Source of the DNA: Methylobacterium currus
GTDB lineage: Bacteria; Pseudomonadota; Alphaproteobacteria; Rhizobiales; Beijerinckiaceae
Assembly (NCBI RefSeq): GCF_003058325.1
Contig: NZ_CP028843.1
Span: 1,541,501-1,605,500 of the forward strand
Length of the DNA: 64,000 bases
Reading direction: 5' to 3'
In this document: positions 43,135-51,240 of the stretch, in pieces
How the letters are laid out: each line of letters starts with the position of its first letter
How positions within the stretch are numbered: the stretch's first letter is position 1
Made by a program: the position numbers and the translations under genes
The notes under the pieces: generated by a model
The model's input: the letters and a program-made list of their open reading frames with translations, nothing else
What the model was told of the DNA's origin: nothing
The model's database searches: none

Positions 43135-44706
43135 TTGTTGCAGCCGCGGGATGGGTACCGCACCCTGTCGGGGCGGCGGGCGGTAGTGGTCGGGGCGGGG
43201 CCTGGCGGCCTCGCGGTGGCGCTGATGCTCGCCCGCGACGGCGTGCAGGTGACGGTGATCGAGAAGGAGGAATCCGTCGGCGGGCGCACCCGCACGGTCA
43301 CGGCGCCGGGCGGCTACAGGTTCGACATCGGGCCGACCTTCTTCCTCTATCCGCGCATCCTGGCCGACATCTTCGAATCCTGCGGCGAGCGGCTGGAGGA
43401 CCACCTCACCCTCGAGCGGCTCGATCCCCAGTACCACCTCGTCTTCGAGGGCGGCGGCGAGATCCGGGCGACGCCGGACGTCGCGCGCCTCGAGGCCGAG
43501 ATCGCCCGCATCGCGCCGGACGACGCGAAGAACGTGCGCCGCTTCCTCGACGACAACCGCCACAAGCTCGCGGCCTTCATCCCGGTGCTGCAGCAGGCCT
43601 GCGATTCGATCCGCAGCTTCGTCTCCCCGGCGATGCTGGCGGCGCTGCCGCTCCTGCGCCCGCACGCCACCGTCGACCGCGACCTCAAGCGCTACTTCAA
43701 GGACCCGCGGGTCCGCCTCGCCTTCTCGTTCCAGACCAAATACCTCGGGATGTCGCCGTTCCGGTGCCCGAGCCTGTTCACCATCCTGAGCTTCCTCGAA
43801 TACGAGCACGGGGTCTATCACCCGGTGGGCGGCTGCGGCGCGGTGTCCGAGGCGATGGCCGGGCTCGCCCGGCGCCTCGGCGTCGAGATCAAGCTCGGCA
43901 CCTCCGTCGACAGGGTGCTGTTCGAGGGCAAGCGCGCCGTCGGGGTCGAGGCCGGGGGCGAGCGCATCGCCGCCGACGCGGTGGTCATCAACGGCGACTT
44001 CGCCAAGGTCGTGCCCGCGCTCGTGCCCGAGGCGCGCCGGCCGCGCTGGCGCGACGCCAAGGTGGAGAAGGCCCGCCTCTCCTGCTCGACCTACATGCTC
44101 TATCTCGGCCTCGAAGGCCGGATGCCCGAGAGCCTCGGCCACCACACGATCCTCCTGTCGGAGGATTACGCCCGCAACATCCGCGAGGTCTCCGACGGGG
44201 TGCTGCCGATGCAGCCCTCGATCTACGTCCAGCATGCCGGCTACACCGACGGCGGCATGGCGCCCCCCGGCCATACCAGCCTCTACGTGCTGGTGCCGGT
44301 GCCGAACCTGCGCGCCGGGATCGACTGGGCGAGCGTCGGCCCGTCCTACCGCGCGCTCGTGCTCAAGCGGCTGGAGAAGCTCGGGCTCACCGACATCGAA
44401 TCCCGCATCCGCTACGAGCGCGTGGTCGATCCGACCCAGTGGCGCGACGACTTCGCGGTGCACGAGGGCGCGACCTTCAACCTGTCGCACGATCTCGGGC
44501 AGATGCTGTACTTCCGGCCCCATAACCGCTTCGGGCCAGGGCTCTACCTCGTCGGCGGCGGCACCCATCCGGGCTCCGGCCTGCCGGTGATCTACGAGGG
44601 CGCGCGCATCACCGCGCGGCTGATGGCCGAGGATCTGGCGCTCCAGCCGGTCCGCGCCCGCGAGAGGCCCCTCGCCACGGCGCCGAGCCTCGGGGAGGCC
44701 TCGTGA
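43135..44706 (+). CDS. crtI: Carotenoid desaturase, CrtI/CrtN family
   Basis: A 523-residue FAD-dependent desaturase that introduces double bonds into phytoene or, in C30-carotenoid makers such as Methylobacterium, into squalene-derived precursors. The dinucleotide-binding motif VVVGAGPGGLAVALMLARDG (about 17-36) ends in EKEESVGGRTRT. Mid-protein PSLFTILSFLEYEHGVYHPVGG and terminal GGTHPGSGLPVIYEGARI are CrtI-family signatures. The start is TTG at 43135. The DUF2141 gene overlaps its end by 4 bp (GTGA), and an ABC exporter pair follows. That Methylobacterium pigments use this type is prior knowledge; substrate not shown here. Confidence 0.88.
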   Translation: MLQPRDGYRTLSGRRAVVVGAGPGGLAVALMLARDGVQVTVIEKEESVGGRTRTVTAPGGYRFDIGPTFFLYPRILADIFESCGERLEDHLTLERLDPQYHLVFEGGGEIRATPDVARLEAEIARIAPDDAKNVRRFLDDNRHKLAAFIPVLQQACDSIRSFVSPAMLAALPLLRPHATVDRDLKRYFKDPRVRLAFSFQTKYLGMSPFRCPSLFTILSFLEYEHGVYHPVGGCGAVSEAMAGLARRLGVEIKLGTSVDRVLFEGKRAVGVEAGGERIAADAVVINGDFAKVVPALVPEARRPRWRDAKVEKARLSCSTYMLYLGLEGRMPESLGHHTILLSEDYARNIREVSDGVLPMQPSIYVQHAGYTDGGMAPPGHTSLYVLVPVPNLRAGIDWASVGPSYRALVLKRLEKLGLTDIESRIRYERVVDPTQWRDDFAVHEGATFNLSHDLGQMLYFRPHNRFGPGLYLVGGGTHPGSGLPVIYEGARITARLMAEDLALQPVRARERPLATAPSLGEAS

Positions 44707-45188
44707 GGGGCGCCCCCTTGGCCGCCGCCCCCTTGGCCGCCCTCTTGGCCGCCCTCTTGGCCGCCCTCTTGGCCGCCCTCTTGGCCGCCGCCCCCGCCGT
44801 GCTGGCGACCCCGGCCGCGGCGGCGGACCTCTCGGTCGAGGTCGACGGGGTCGAGCCGGGGGCCGGCCGGGTCTTCGTCGCGCTCTGCACCGGGTCCCTG
44901 GCCGAGGAGGCCTGCCGCATCGGCCAGAGCGGGCCGGCCGCGGGCCCCAGCCTGCGCTTCGGCTTCACCGAGGTGCCGCCGGGCACCTACGCGGTGGCGG
45001 CGTTCCAGGACCTCGACGGCGACGGCCGCCTCGGCCGCACGAATCTCGGGCTGCCGACCGAACCTTACGGCTTCTCGAACGGCGCCGGCCGCCGCGGCCG
45101 CCCGGATTTCGCCGGCGCCGCCTTCCGCTTGCCTGAGACGGGCACGAGCTTGCGGGTGCGGCTCACCCGCGCCCTGCCGGCGCGGTAG
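44703..45188 (+). CDS. Exported DUF2141-family protein with repeat-built signal peptide
   Basis: A 161-residue secreted protein. Its signal peptide is built from a 12-bp DNA repeat: LAAL units (about 9-28) make a hydrophobic core, with cleavage likely after ATPAAA (about 40). The mature part is a DUF2141 domain: RVFVALCTG, TEVPPGTYAVAAFQDLDGDGRLGRTNLGLPTEPYGFSNGA (in pieces, about 95-130), with the DxDxDG calcium-like loop. DUF2141 genes are often near carotenoid genes. GTG at 44703 overlaps the crtI stop. Its role is unknown. Confidence 0.82.
   Translation: MRGAPLAAAPLAALLAALLAALLAALLAAAPAVLATPAAAADLSVEVDGVEPGAGRVFVALCTGSLAEEACRIGQSGPAAGPSLRFGFTEVPPGTYAVAAFQDLDGDGRLGRTNLGLPTEPYGFSNGAGRRGRPDFAGAAFRLPETGTSLRVRLTRALPAR
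44733..44789 (+). repeat. 12-bp tandem repeat encoding the DUF2141 signal-peptide core
   Basis: Four perfect copies of TTGGCCGCCCTC (44733-44780) plus a partial fifth, preceded by two degenerate TTGGCCGCCGCCCC units from 44718. Each unit encodes Leu-Ala-Ala-Leu. Copy-number change would alter signal-peptide length in steps of four residues. Confidence 0.9.
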
Positions 45189-45245
45189 TGCATCCCGCCG
45201 GTGGCGCTCCCTCGGAAAGCCGCAAAACGCTGCTCGGGTGACGGC

Positions 45246-46217
45246 ATGACGTCCGATCCCGCGGCGATCCTCCGCGACCTCGCCTTCTCGTACCGGAACC
45301 GCCGCGTCCTCGACGGGATCGACCTCGCCCTGGCGCGGGGCGAGACCGTGGCTTTGCTCGGTCCCAACGGTGCGGGCAAGACCTCGCTGATGCGGCTGCT
45401 CGCCGGCCGCCTCGTCCCGAGCCGCGGCAGCGTGCGGGTGGCGGGCGGCGATCCGGGGCGCGAGGCCGGGATCCGGCGCGCCATCGCCTGGGTGCCGCAG
45501 GAGATCGCCCTCTACCCGCGCCTGACCGTGCGGGAGAATCTCGAGGTGTTCGCCCGCCTCGCCGGCCTGAAGCGGGCGGCGCGGGAGCCGGCGGTGGTCC
45601 GGGCGCTCGCCCGGGCCGCGCTCGACGAGGTGGCGGGCCGCCTCGTCGGGGTGCTCTCCGGCGGCTACCAGCGCCGGGCCAACATCGCGGTGGCGCTGCT
45701 GACCGAGCCCGCCCTGGTCCTCCTCGACGAGCCGACGCAGGGCGTCGACCAGGCCGCCCGGGCGGCGATCCACGCCGTGCTCGAGCGCCTGCCCGAGGCA
45801 GGCGCCGCGGTGCTGATCGCCACCCACGACTTCGCCGAGGCCGAGCGCCTGGCCGACCGGGTCCTGGTGCTCCAGGACGGCGCATTACGCCTCGACGGGC
45901 GCCTCGCCGACCTGCTCGCCGGCCTGCGGGCCGGTCCCCCGGAGCACGAGGTGGCGCTCGCCGAGGCCGCCGGTCCGGCCGCCGCCGCCGCGCTCCGCCA
46001 GGCGGGCTTCCACCCGGCCTCGCCGCTCACCTGGCGGGCCGGCGACGCGGTGGCGGGCGGGCGCGACGGCGCGGCGCTGCTGGCGCATTTGCGCCGCCAC
46101 GGCGTGCCGGTGCGGGAGATCCGGGTGCGCGAGCCGGGCCTCGACGGACTCTACCGCCACGTGACGGAGGAGAGCGTGAGACACCCCGTCCGCCCCCCCG
46201 CGGAGATCACCGCATGA
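45246..46217 (+). CDS. ABC exporter ATP-binding protein
   Basis: A 323-residue ATPase of the drug/lipid exporter type (CcmA/YadG-like). Walker [10 protein letters not shown] (about 37-45), ABC signature LSGGYQRR (about 138), Walker [13 protein letters not shown] (about 157), H-loop [17 protein letters not shown] ~100-residue C-terminal extension follows. It overlaps the permease gene by 4 bp (ATGA). It lies 57 bp after the DUF2141 gene. As a unit with crtI the cluster may export a carotenoid-related lipid; this is inference. Confidence 0.9.
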   Translation: MTSDPAAILRDLAFSYRNRRVLDGIDLALARGETVALLGPNGAGKTSLMRLLAGRLVPSRGSVRVAGGDPGREAGIRRAIAWVPQEIALYPRLTVRENLEVFARLAGLKRAAREPAVVRALARAALDEVAGRLVGVLSGGYQRRANIAVALLTEPALVLLDEPTQGVDQAARAAIHAVLERLPEAGAAVLIATHDFAEAERLADRVLVLQDGALRLDGRLADLLAGLRAGPPEHEVALAEAAGPAAAAALRQAGFHPASPLTWRAGDAVAGGRDGAALLAHLRRHGVPVREIRVREPGLDGLYRHVTEESVRHPVRPPAEITA

Positions 46218-47413
46218 TCGTCGCCTCGTTCCGGGTGATGCTGCTCACCCTGTGGCGCGACCGGGCCGCCCTGGTGATGGCCTTCGTGCTGCCGACCGTG
46301 ATCTTCTGCGTCTTCGCGGCGATCTTCTCCGGCGCCGTCGGCGAGCGGATCCGCATCCAGGTCGGGCTTCTCGACCAGGCCCGCACCGCCACGACCGGGC
46401 GCCTCGTGACGGCGCTCCGGGCCGATCCGGCCCTGCGCACGGTGCTCCTCGACGGCGACCCCGCGGCGGCGGTGCGGCGGGGCGAGGTCGACGTGGCTCT
46501 GGTGCTGCGCGGCGACCTCGCGGCGGGGAGCGGCACCAGCGACGCGCCGATCCTCGTCGTCGAGAGCCCGGCCCGGGCGCTGGCCACCCCGATCGCGCTC
46601 GGCCAGGTGCAGCGGGTGCTCAACGAGGCCCTGCCCGACGTGGTCCTGTCGCGGGTCGTCGCCGATGTCGAGCGCACCGGCAAGATCGGGCCGGACGAGC
46701 GCGCCTTCCTGGATCGTGCCTTCGCGGAGAGCCGCGAGAAGCGCGAGGCCTTCTCCTTCGCGGCCCTGGTGGCGCGGACCTCGACGGCGGACGGCCAGGG
46801 CGGGAATGCCCGGGTCGCCTACTATGCCGGGGCGATCGCGGCGGTGTTCCTGCTCTTCGCCGCCATGCAGGGCGCCCTGTCCCTGGTCGAGGAGCGCCAG
46901 TCCGGCATCGCCGACCGCCTCGCCGCCGCCCCCGGCGGCCTGCCGGTGGTGGTCCTCGGAAAATTCCTGTTCCTGGTGCTCCAGGGAACCGTGCAGGGCG
47001 GCCTGATCTTCGGGGCGGCGGCGCTCCTCTACGGCGTCTCGGTCGGGCCGCACGCCGTGGCCTGGCTCGTCACCGGGGTGCTGGTCGCCGCCATGGCGTC
47101 GGGCTTGGGTCTCGCCGCCTGCGCGGCGGCGCGGACGCGCCAGCAGGCCCATCTCGTCTCGACCTTCGGGGTGCTGCTGCTCTCGGCGGTCGGCGGCAGC
47201 ATGGTGCCGCGCTTCCTGATGCCGCCCTGGCTCCAGAGCCTCGGCTGGCTCACCCCGAACGCCTGGGCGATCGAGGCCTACCAGGCGGCCCTCGCCGAGG
47301 GCGCCGGCGCCGCCTGGCCGGCCTGGCTGGTGCTGGGGCTGCTGGCCGTGGCAGGCCTGGGCACGGCTCTGGCCCTGACGGCGCGGCCGGCCCTCGGGCC
47401 GGCGCGGGCGTGA
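46214..47413 (+). CDS. ABC-2 type exporter permease
   Basis: A 399-residue permease with one N-terminal helix, a large extracytoplasmic domain (about 50-195) and five C-terminal helices (from about 200). This is the YhhJ/YbhS-type plan. [36 protein letters not shown] (in pieces) is the ABC-2 signature, and [16 protein letters not shown] is near the C-terminus. Encoded in ATGA overlap with its ATPase. Probably works as a homodimer with two ATPases. The substrate is not known. Confidence 0.9.
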   Translation: MIVASFRVMLLTLWRDRAALVMAFVLPTVIFCVFAAIFSGAVGERIRIQVGLLDQARTATTGRLVTALRADPALRTVLLDGDPAAAVRRGEVDVALVLRGDLAAGSGTSDAPILVVESPARALATPIALGQVQRVLNEALPDVVLSRVVADVERTGKIGPDERAFLDRAFAESREKREAFSFAALVARTSTADGQGGNARVAYYAGAIAAVFLLFAAMQGALSLVEERQSGIADRLAAAPGGLPVVVLGKFLFLVLQGTVQGGLIFGAAALLYGVSVGPHAVAWLVTGVLVAAMASGLGLAACAAARTRQQAHLVSTFGVLLLSAVGGSMVPRFLMPPWLQSLGWLTPNAWAIEAYQAALAEGAGAAWPAWLVLGLLAVAGLGTALALTARPALGPARA

Positions 47414-47450
47414 GGGGACGATCGCGTCGGCGATCGTCCCGCGCGTCGCT

Positions 47451-47846
47451 TCAGCCCTTCAGCCGCTTGTTGCACTCCGAATAGTAGCCGCCGCCCTTCT
47501 CGATCCAGTTCAGGCCGCCGTTGCCGGCGCCGCCGGCCGCCTTGTTGGCGTTGTACTGGTCGAGGCAGGTATGCTGCCGGGCGCTGCCGGCCGGCTCCTT
47601 GGCGTATTTCGGCGAGACGGCGCTGGGGTAGATCGCGCCGGCGGCCGGGGCGTGCGGCGCGGGCGCCTGGCCGGTGGCCGCCGGGGCCGCGGGCTTGGCC
47701 GGGATGGCGGGCGGGTTCGGCGGCGGGGCCTGGTTCGGCCTCGCCGCGCCGGGGCCGAAGGGGTTCGGGGCAGGCGCCGTCGTCTGGGCGTGGGCCGGGG
47801 CGGCGAGCGCGCCGAGGATGAGCAGGGAGGCGAGGGAGAGACGCAT
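47451..47846 (-). CDS. Secreted Pro/Ala-rich protein with conserved Cys-pair C-terminus
   Basis: A 131-residue exported protein. The signal peptide (1-20, LASLLILGALAAPAHA) precedes a Pro/Ala linker (about 22-78). A conserved short C-terminal module follows (about 90-131): HTCLDQYNANKA, GGLNWIEKGGGYYSECNKRLKG, with two Cys that can bond. This module recurs in Rhizobiales as small secreted proteins of unknown role. ATG at 47846 has GAGGGAGAG upstream. Convergent with the ABC operon. Confidence 0.8.
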   Translation of the reverse strand: MRLSLASLLILGALAAPAHAQTTAPAPNPFGPGAARPNQAPPPNPPAIPAKPAAPAATGQAPAPHAPAAGAIYPSAVSPKYAKEPAGSARQHTCLDQYNANKAAGGAGNGGLNWIEKGGGYYSECNKRLKG

Positions 47847-47992
47847 CGTCGGGTGTCCGGATTCGGATGGCCTCAGCTTAGCAGCACCGCGGCCCCGGGG
47901 CGACACCTGCCGCCGCGGGAACCGGCGCGCCTTACGCCTTGCGGAGGAGGCCTCTCCCTTTTGCGGCGCTCCGCCCAGGTTCCGGGCCGGCT

Positions 47993-48066
47993 AAGTGTCT
48001 CTCGCGAAACTCCCGCCGCGCCGTCGTGAGCGACGTTCGTGACCGGGCGTTTCGTGAGGTGCACGA
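47993..48066. repeat. Interspersed inverted-repeat element 2, copy b
   Basis: AAGTGTCT then arm CTCGCGAAACTCCCG (48001-48015) pairs with CGGGCGTTTCGTGAG (48044-48058) at 13 of 15 positions. The outer sequence AAGTGTCTCTC and the right end GTGAGGTGCACGAAG are shared with the copy at 24708. It lies just before the O-antigen ligase gene. Confidence 0.7.
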
Positions 48067-48109
48067 AGCAGGGCGCCGGCCTGACCCCGCGCCCGGCCCC
48101 GATCCGGGA

Positions 48110-49390
48110 ATGGGACGACCGATGCTGATCGCCGCCAGCGCCCTCTTGATCCTCTTCGCCTGGTTCGCCGGGCCGCGGCGCTTCGTCGAGGTGATTCTGC
48201 TGACGCGCTCGGCCCTCGATCCCGTCTTCAACCTGACCAAGGCCGGCGGCCTCGAGGATATGGGGGTCGGCGCGTCGGTGAACCTCGCGGTGCTGGTGGT
48301 GGCGGCCGCCTGCGTGGTGACCCGGCCAAGGGTCAGCACGGCGCCGACCGCTGCCCTGTGGCTGCCGCTCCTCCTGGTCTGCCTCGTCTCGTCGCGGTTC
48401 GCCCCCGATCCCGGCACCGCGATCCGGCTGGTGATGCTGCTGGCGACCCACGCCGCCTTCTGCCTCCTGGCCTTCTACTTCGTGCGCGACCTCGCCGACC
48501 TGCGCCGCTTCCTGCTGCTCATCGTCGCCGGCTCGATCGTGCCGACGCTCTATGCGGGCCTGCAGCTCGCCATGGGCTGGGCGGAGTTCGGCGACGACGG
48601 CATCCGGGTCTACAGCAGCTTCCCACACCCCAACATCTACGCCTTCTACCTGATGACGGTCCTGGCGGTCGTCCTGACGCTGCTCGCGGGCAAGAGCTTC
48701 GCGCTCACGCCGTGGCTGCGCCGGGCCCTCGTCCTCTACGTCCCGGTCCTGCTCGGGCTGCTCCTCCTCACCAAGACCCGCAGCGCCTGGGCCGGGGCCG
48801 GCCTGATCCTCGTCACCCACGGGCTCCTCTTCGACCGGCGCACCCTGCTCTACTTCCTGGGCCTGCCGGCGGCGCTGCTGGCGGTGCCGGAATTCGCCGA
48901 GCGCCTCGCCGACCTGCAGCAGGGCAACACCATGGACGCCTACGAGAAGCTGAACTCGTACGCCTTCCGATTGCTGCTGTGGCAGGGCGCCATGACCTGG
49001 TTCTGGGAGCGCCCGCTCTTCGGCTGGGGCCTGTCGAGCTTCGGGCACTACGTGGCGCAGTTCATGCCGCTGCGGCTCGAGAACGACACCATCGATTCGC
49101 ACAGCGTCTACGTGCAGTTCCTGTTCGAGACCGGCGTGATCGGCTTCCTCGCCTATCTCTGGCTCTACGCGCGGTTGTTCGCCCTGATCGGGCAGCTGAT
49201 CCTCCGCGGGGAGCGCTGGGCCTGGATGCTTCTGGCGATGACGGCCGGCTACCTGTCGATGGCCTATTCCGACAACATGCTCTACTACCTGATCCCGACC
49301 TGGTACATGTGGTTCGTCCTCGGCGGCGCCTGCGCGGTGCTGGGGCAGCGCCGGGCTGTCCGCCGGCGGCCGGTGGCGCTGCCGGCCTGA
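48110..49390 (+). CDS. O-antigen ligase-family membrane protein
   Basis: A 426-residue polytopic protein (about 11-12 helices) of the O-antigen ligase/Wzy superfamily. Typical features: a large periplasmic loop between the last helices with RLLLWQGAMTWFWERPLFGWGLSSFGHYV (in pieces, about 288-320), then DSHSVYVQFLFETGVIGFLAYLW (about 330-352), where the conserved His lies. PHPNIYAFYLM (about 168) is another mark. It joins glycans to lipid or extends them in the envelope; the target is unknown. ATG at 48110 or 48122; the frame upstream encodes the repeat. Confidence 0.85.
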   Translation: MGRPMLIAASALLILFAWFAGPRRFVEVILLTRSALDPVFNLTKAGGLEDMGVGASVNLAVLVVAAACVVTRPRVSTAPTAALWLPLLLVCLVSSRFAPDPGTAIRLVMLLATHAAFCLLAFYFVRDLADLRRFLLLIVAGSIVPTLYAGLQLAMGWAEFGDDGIRVYSSFPHPNIYAFYLMTVLAVVLTLLAGKSFALTPWLRRALVLYVPVLLGLLLLTKTRSAWAGAGLILVTHGLLFDRRTLLYFLGLPAALLAVPEFAERLADLQQGNTMDAYEKLNSYAFRLLLWQGAMTWFWERPLFGWGLSSFGHYVAQFMPLRLENDTIDSHSVYVQFLFETGVIGFLAYLWLYARLFALIGQLILRGERWAWMLLAMTAGYLSMAYSDNMLYYLIPTWYMWFVLGGACAVLGQRRAVRRRPVALPA

Positions 49391-49437
49391 GACCCCTTGC
49401 CGGGCCTCGCCCGCCCTGCAATCTTGCCCGGCCCGCC

Positions 49438-49539
49438 TCAGCGCAGGTGGAAGGCGATCCAGAGCACCGCGAAGGCGACGACGCCGGCGGCGAGCCAGCG
49501 CACCAGGCGCGCGACGAGGCGCTTCGGCACTGGCGTCAC
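49438..49539 (-). CDS. 33-residue single-pass membrane protein
   Basis: A very short gene (GTG start). The product reads as a basic N-terminus (PVPKRLVARLVRW) and one membrane helix (LAAGVVAFAVLWIAFHL). A strong GGAGAG ribosome-binding site precedes the GTG at 5-nt spacing. It is convergent with the O-antigen ligase gene and lies next to the 118-bp repeat copy B. Function unknown; the evidence is the ribosome-binding site, codon bias and helix design. Confidence 0.5.
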   Translation of the reverse strand: MTPVPKRLVARLVRWLAAGVVAFAVLWIAFHLR

Positions 49540-49565
49540 CGGTCTCTCCTCACCTGCCCCGTCTC

Positions 49566-49683
49566 ACACCATCGCGCCTTCGCGTCGACGTGTCGATGCG
49601 AAGGCGTCCGGCGCATCGGCGCCGGCGCCCGTTCGGGCTTGGCCCGCGCCTCCGAACGAGGCCGTTCGAAGGCGCGGCGGTAT
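49566..49683. repeat. 118-bp interspersed palindromic repeat, copy B
   Basis: Matches the copy at 8203-8320 in the same orientation with 14 mismatches (mostly transitions) and no gaps. The end is the same CGCGGCGGTAT and the internal palindrome (GCCTTCGCGTCGAC / GTCGATGCGAAGGC) keeps its pairing, with some changes compensated or wobble. It lies between two small minus-strand genes, and its last base is the first base of the stop codon of the downstream small gene. Confidence 0.85.
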
Positions 49684-49859
49684 CACTCGGACGAACGCCG
49701 GACGGCCGCGCCCGCGATGATGGTGGCGAGCGCAGCAGAGCCCAGGCCGTCCTGCAGGGCCCGCACCGGCTCGTCCGGCATCGCCAGCAGCCACAGGGCG
49801 GCCGTGGCCGCGATGCACACGGCGATGGCGCCGAGAATTCCCTGCTCGATCGCGCTCAA
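49683..49859 (-). CDS. 58-residue hydrophobic protein, hypothetical
   Basis: A short gene with TTG start at 49859 and GGAG at about 8 nt. The product has two hydrophobic stretches (GILGAIAVCIAATAALWLLA, about 8-27, and SAALATIIAGAAV, about 41-53). No known family. The stop codon touches the end of the 118-bp repeat. Codon bias and ribosome-binding site are in favour; the rare start is against. Confidence 0.45.
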   Translation of the reverse strand: MSAIEQGILGAIAVCIAATAALWLLAMPDEPVRALQDGLGSAALATIIAGAAVRRSSE

Positions 49860-50155
49860 GACCCGTCTCCACTCGTCGGGCGCACCGCGCCCCGTCCCAT
49901 TGCCCGCCCGGGTCTTCCCCCTACGCCAAGGGCCCCCCTACGCCAAGCTGGGCGGCGTGGGCAGCATTGGCCGGGCGGCCGCGGCGGTCGCGGCTCCGAT
50001 CCTCGACCCCTCGCGGTGCCTCCGCGCCCTCCCCGTCCGTCCCGGATTGAATTCCCTCACGGCATGGTGGATTTCAACCAAAGATGATTCGGCGCTGCCG
50101 GAGCATCGTGCCCGAAGCCGGCCCGGATCGGGTGCGGCGGGCCGCGGAGACGGTG

Positions 50156-50467
50156 ATGGCGAAGCCCCTGGTCGTTGTGATCCCCCACGAGATCGGCCGG
50201 GCCGAGGCACGCCGGCGCATCGACGCCCGCCTCGGCCAGGGCCGCGACCTCGTGCAGAAGGCCGGCCTCACGATGCAGGATCCGGTCTGGGACGGCGACA
50301 CCCTCGCCTTCGTGGTCGGCGCCATGGGCCAGACGGTCAGCGGCACCATCGCGGTCGAGGATGAATCCGCCCGGGTCGAGGTCCTTCTGCCGCGGCTGCT
50401 CGGGATCTTTTCCGGCAAGGTGCGCGCGGTCATCGCCGAGAAGGGCGGCGAGCTCCTGGCGGCCTGA
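50156..50467 (+). CDS. Polyhydroxyalkanoic acid system-family protein
   Basis: A 103-residue protein of the PHA-system (PHA_gran_rgn) family. VVVIPHEIGRAEARRRIDARL (about 5-25, shown as motif) and the following DPVWDGDTLAFVVGAMGQTVSGTIAVEDESARVEVLLPRLL in pieces are typical. Family members associate with PHA granule gene clusters; the biochemical role is not established. ATG at 50156 chosen with GGAG upstream over the frame to 50084. The 3' end region (50461-50505) repeats a 21-bp unit CCCGGCGGCC(C/T)GAACGCCGC that includes a copy of the stop-codon context. Confidence 0.8.
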   Translation: MAKPLVVVIPHEIGRAEARRRIDARLGQGRDLVQKAGLTMQDPVWDGDTLAFVVGAMGQTVSGTIAVEDESARVEVLLPRLLGIFSGKVRAVIAEKGGELLAA

Positions 50468-50590
50468 CGGCCGCGCCCGGCGGCCCGAACGCCGCTCCCG
50501 GCGGCCTGAACGCGCCGTCCCGCCTTGATGAGATCCTGATATCCCGGCCCGCCCGGCCGCATCGTTTTCCCTCGGCCCCCGGTCGCAAAG

Positions 50591-50618
50591 ACCCCCGGTG
50601 AGACGCGTCGCCGGGGGT
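50591..50618 (+). promoter_or_regulatory. Hairpin upstream of the Cys-rich small gene
   Basis: ACCCCCGG (50591-50598) pairs with CCGGGGGT (50611-50618) around a 12-nt loop, ending 8 bp before the ATG at 50627. It could block initiation or be a leftover terminator of the PHA-system gene. Confidence 0.4.
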
Positions 50619-50626
50619 TGATCGCG

Positions 50627-50890
50627 ATGGATGGACGTCACGACCGGCTCGCGCAGATTGCGGCGAGCGGAGGGCTTCGCCGCGTCCGGTCCCGGGGCGA
50701 CGAGGCGCGGCGGCCGGCCCTGTGCCGGGTGCGTGCCACCTGCCCGTGGTGCGGCTTCTGCGTCCACGGCTTCCTGAACGGCACCACCTGCGTCCTGCAG
50801 GTCGACGGGCGGGCGCTGCGGGCCGTCTGCGGCGAGGCGCATGCCTGCGCCGGCCTGCAGGAGGCGGTCCGGGCCGCGAGGCGCCCCTGA
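50627..50890 (+). CDS. Small Cys-rich protein, hypothetical
   Basis: An 87-residue protein with six to seven Cys, including TCPWCGFCVHGF (about 43-54) and CGEAHACAG (about 70-78). The arrangement suggests a zinc knuckle or metal-binding module. N-terminal region basic. Forward-frame codons are GC3-biased, which supports a gene. It lies upstream of the kdp operon on the same strand. Not recognised; alternatives are a spurious frame. Confidence 0.45.
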   Translation: MDGRHDRLAQIAASGGLRRVRSRGDEARRPALCRVRATCPWCGFCVHGFLNGTTCVLQVDGRALRAVCGEAHACAGLQEAVRAARRP

Positions 50891-50970
50891 TTCCGCCCGT
50901 CTTTATGCCGCCTTGATATCCCGGGCCCCGCGCCCCTCTCGAATCCCTATGCGTTCGGGTGGATCTCCTG

Positions 50971-50999
50971 GAACGGGACCGTGGCTCACGGTCCGGTTC
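50971..50999 (+). promoter_or_regulatory. Leader hairpin of the kdp operon
   Basis: GAACGGGACCGTG (50971-50983) and CACGGTCCGGTTC (50987-50999) form a 13-bp stem with one mismatch and a 3-nt loop, 45 bp before the first kdp ORF. No T-run follows. It may affect expression of the operon. Confidence 0.5.
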
Positions 51000-51044
51000 A
51001 TGCGGCGGCGCGCGTCATCCCCGCGCCGCCCGACGGGGACACCC

Positions 51045-51128
51045 ATGTTCGATTTCCTGATGCTGGCGGCCGGCCTGGGCTTCTTCGCCCTGGCGCTCGG
51101 CTACGTCTCCTTGTGCGAACGCCTGTGA
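51045..51128 (+). CDS. 27-residue hydrophobic peptide leading the kdp operon
   Basis: A very short ORF encoding essentially one membrane helix ([20 protein letters not shown]) with a CERL end. It is followed 11 bp later by kdpF with GAGGAGG between them. Placement and pure helix design suggest a second KdpF-like accessory peptide or a translation leader. Similar short ORFs before kdpF occur in other alphaproteobacteria as I recall. Confidence 0.6.
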   Translation: MFDFLMLAAGLGFFALALGYVSLCERL

Positions 51129-51139
51129 GGAGGCCCGCG

Positions 51140-51229
51140 ATGACCCTCGATTACGGGCTCGGCGGCCTCATGACCCTCGGGCTGCTCGCCTACCTCGCCT
51201 ACGCCCTCGTGCGGCCCGAGCGGTTCTGA
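51140..51229 (+). CDS. kdpF: K+-transporting ATPase subunit KdpF
   Basis: A 29-residue single-helix protein ([24 protein letters not shown]). The LxYLxYALVRPExF ending is the KdpF signature. It stabilises the KdpFABC complex. A GAGGAGG ribosome-binding site precedes. kdpA follows 11 bp later. Confidence 0.88.
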   Translation: MTLDYGLGGLMTLGLLAYLAYALVRPERF

Positions 51230-51240
51230 GGGAGACACGC

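Noticed and set aside
49566..49683. 118-bp repeat as an insertion sequence
   Set aside because: No transposase frame and no clear target-site duplication at either copy. A MITE or REP-like element remains possible.
50591..50618. Hairpin as a rho-independent terminator
   Set aside because: The stem is good but no T-run follows and an ORF starts 8 bp on. Listed as regulatory with low confidence instead.
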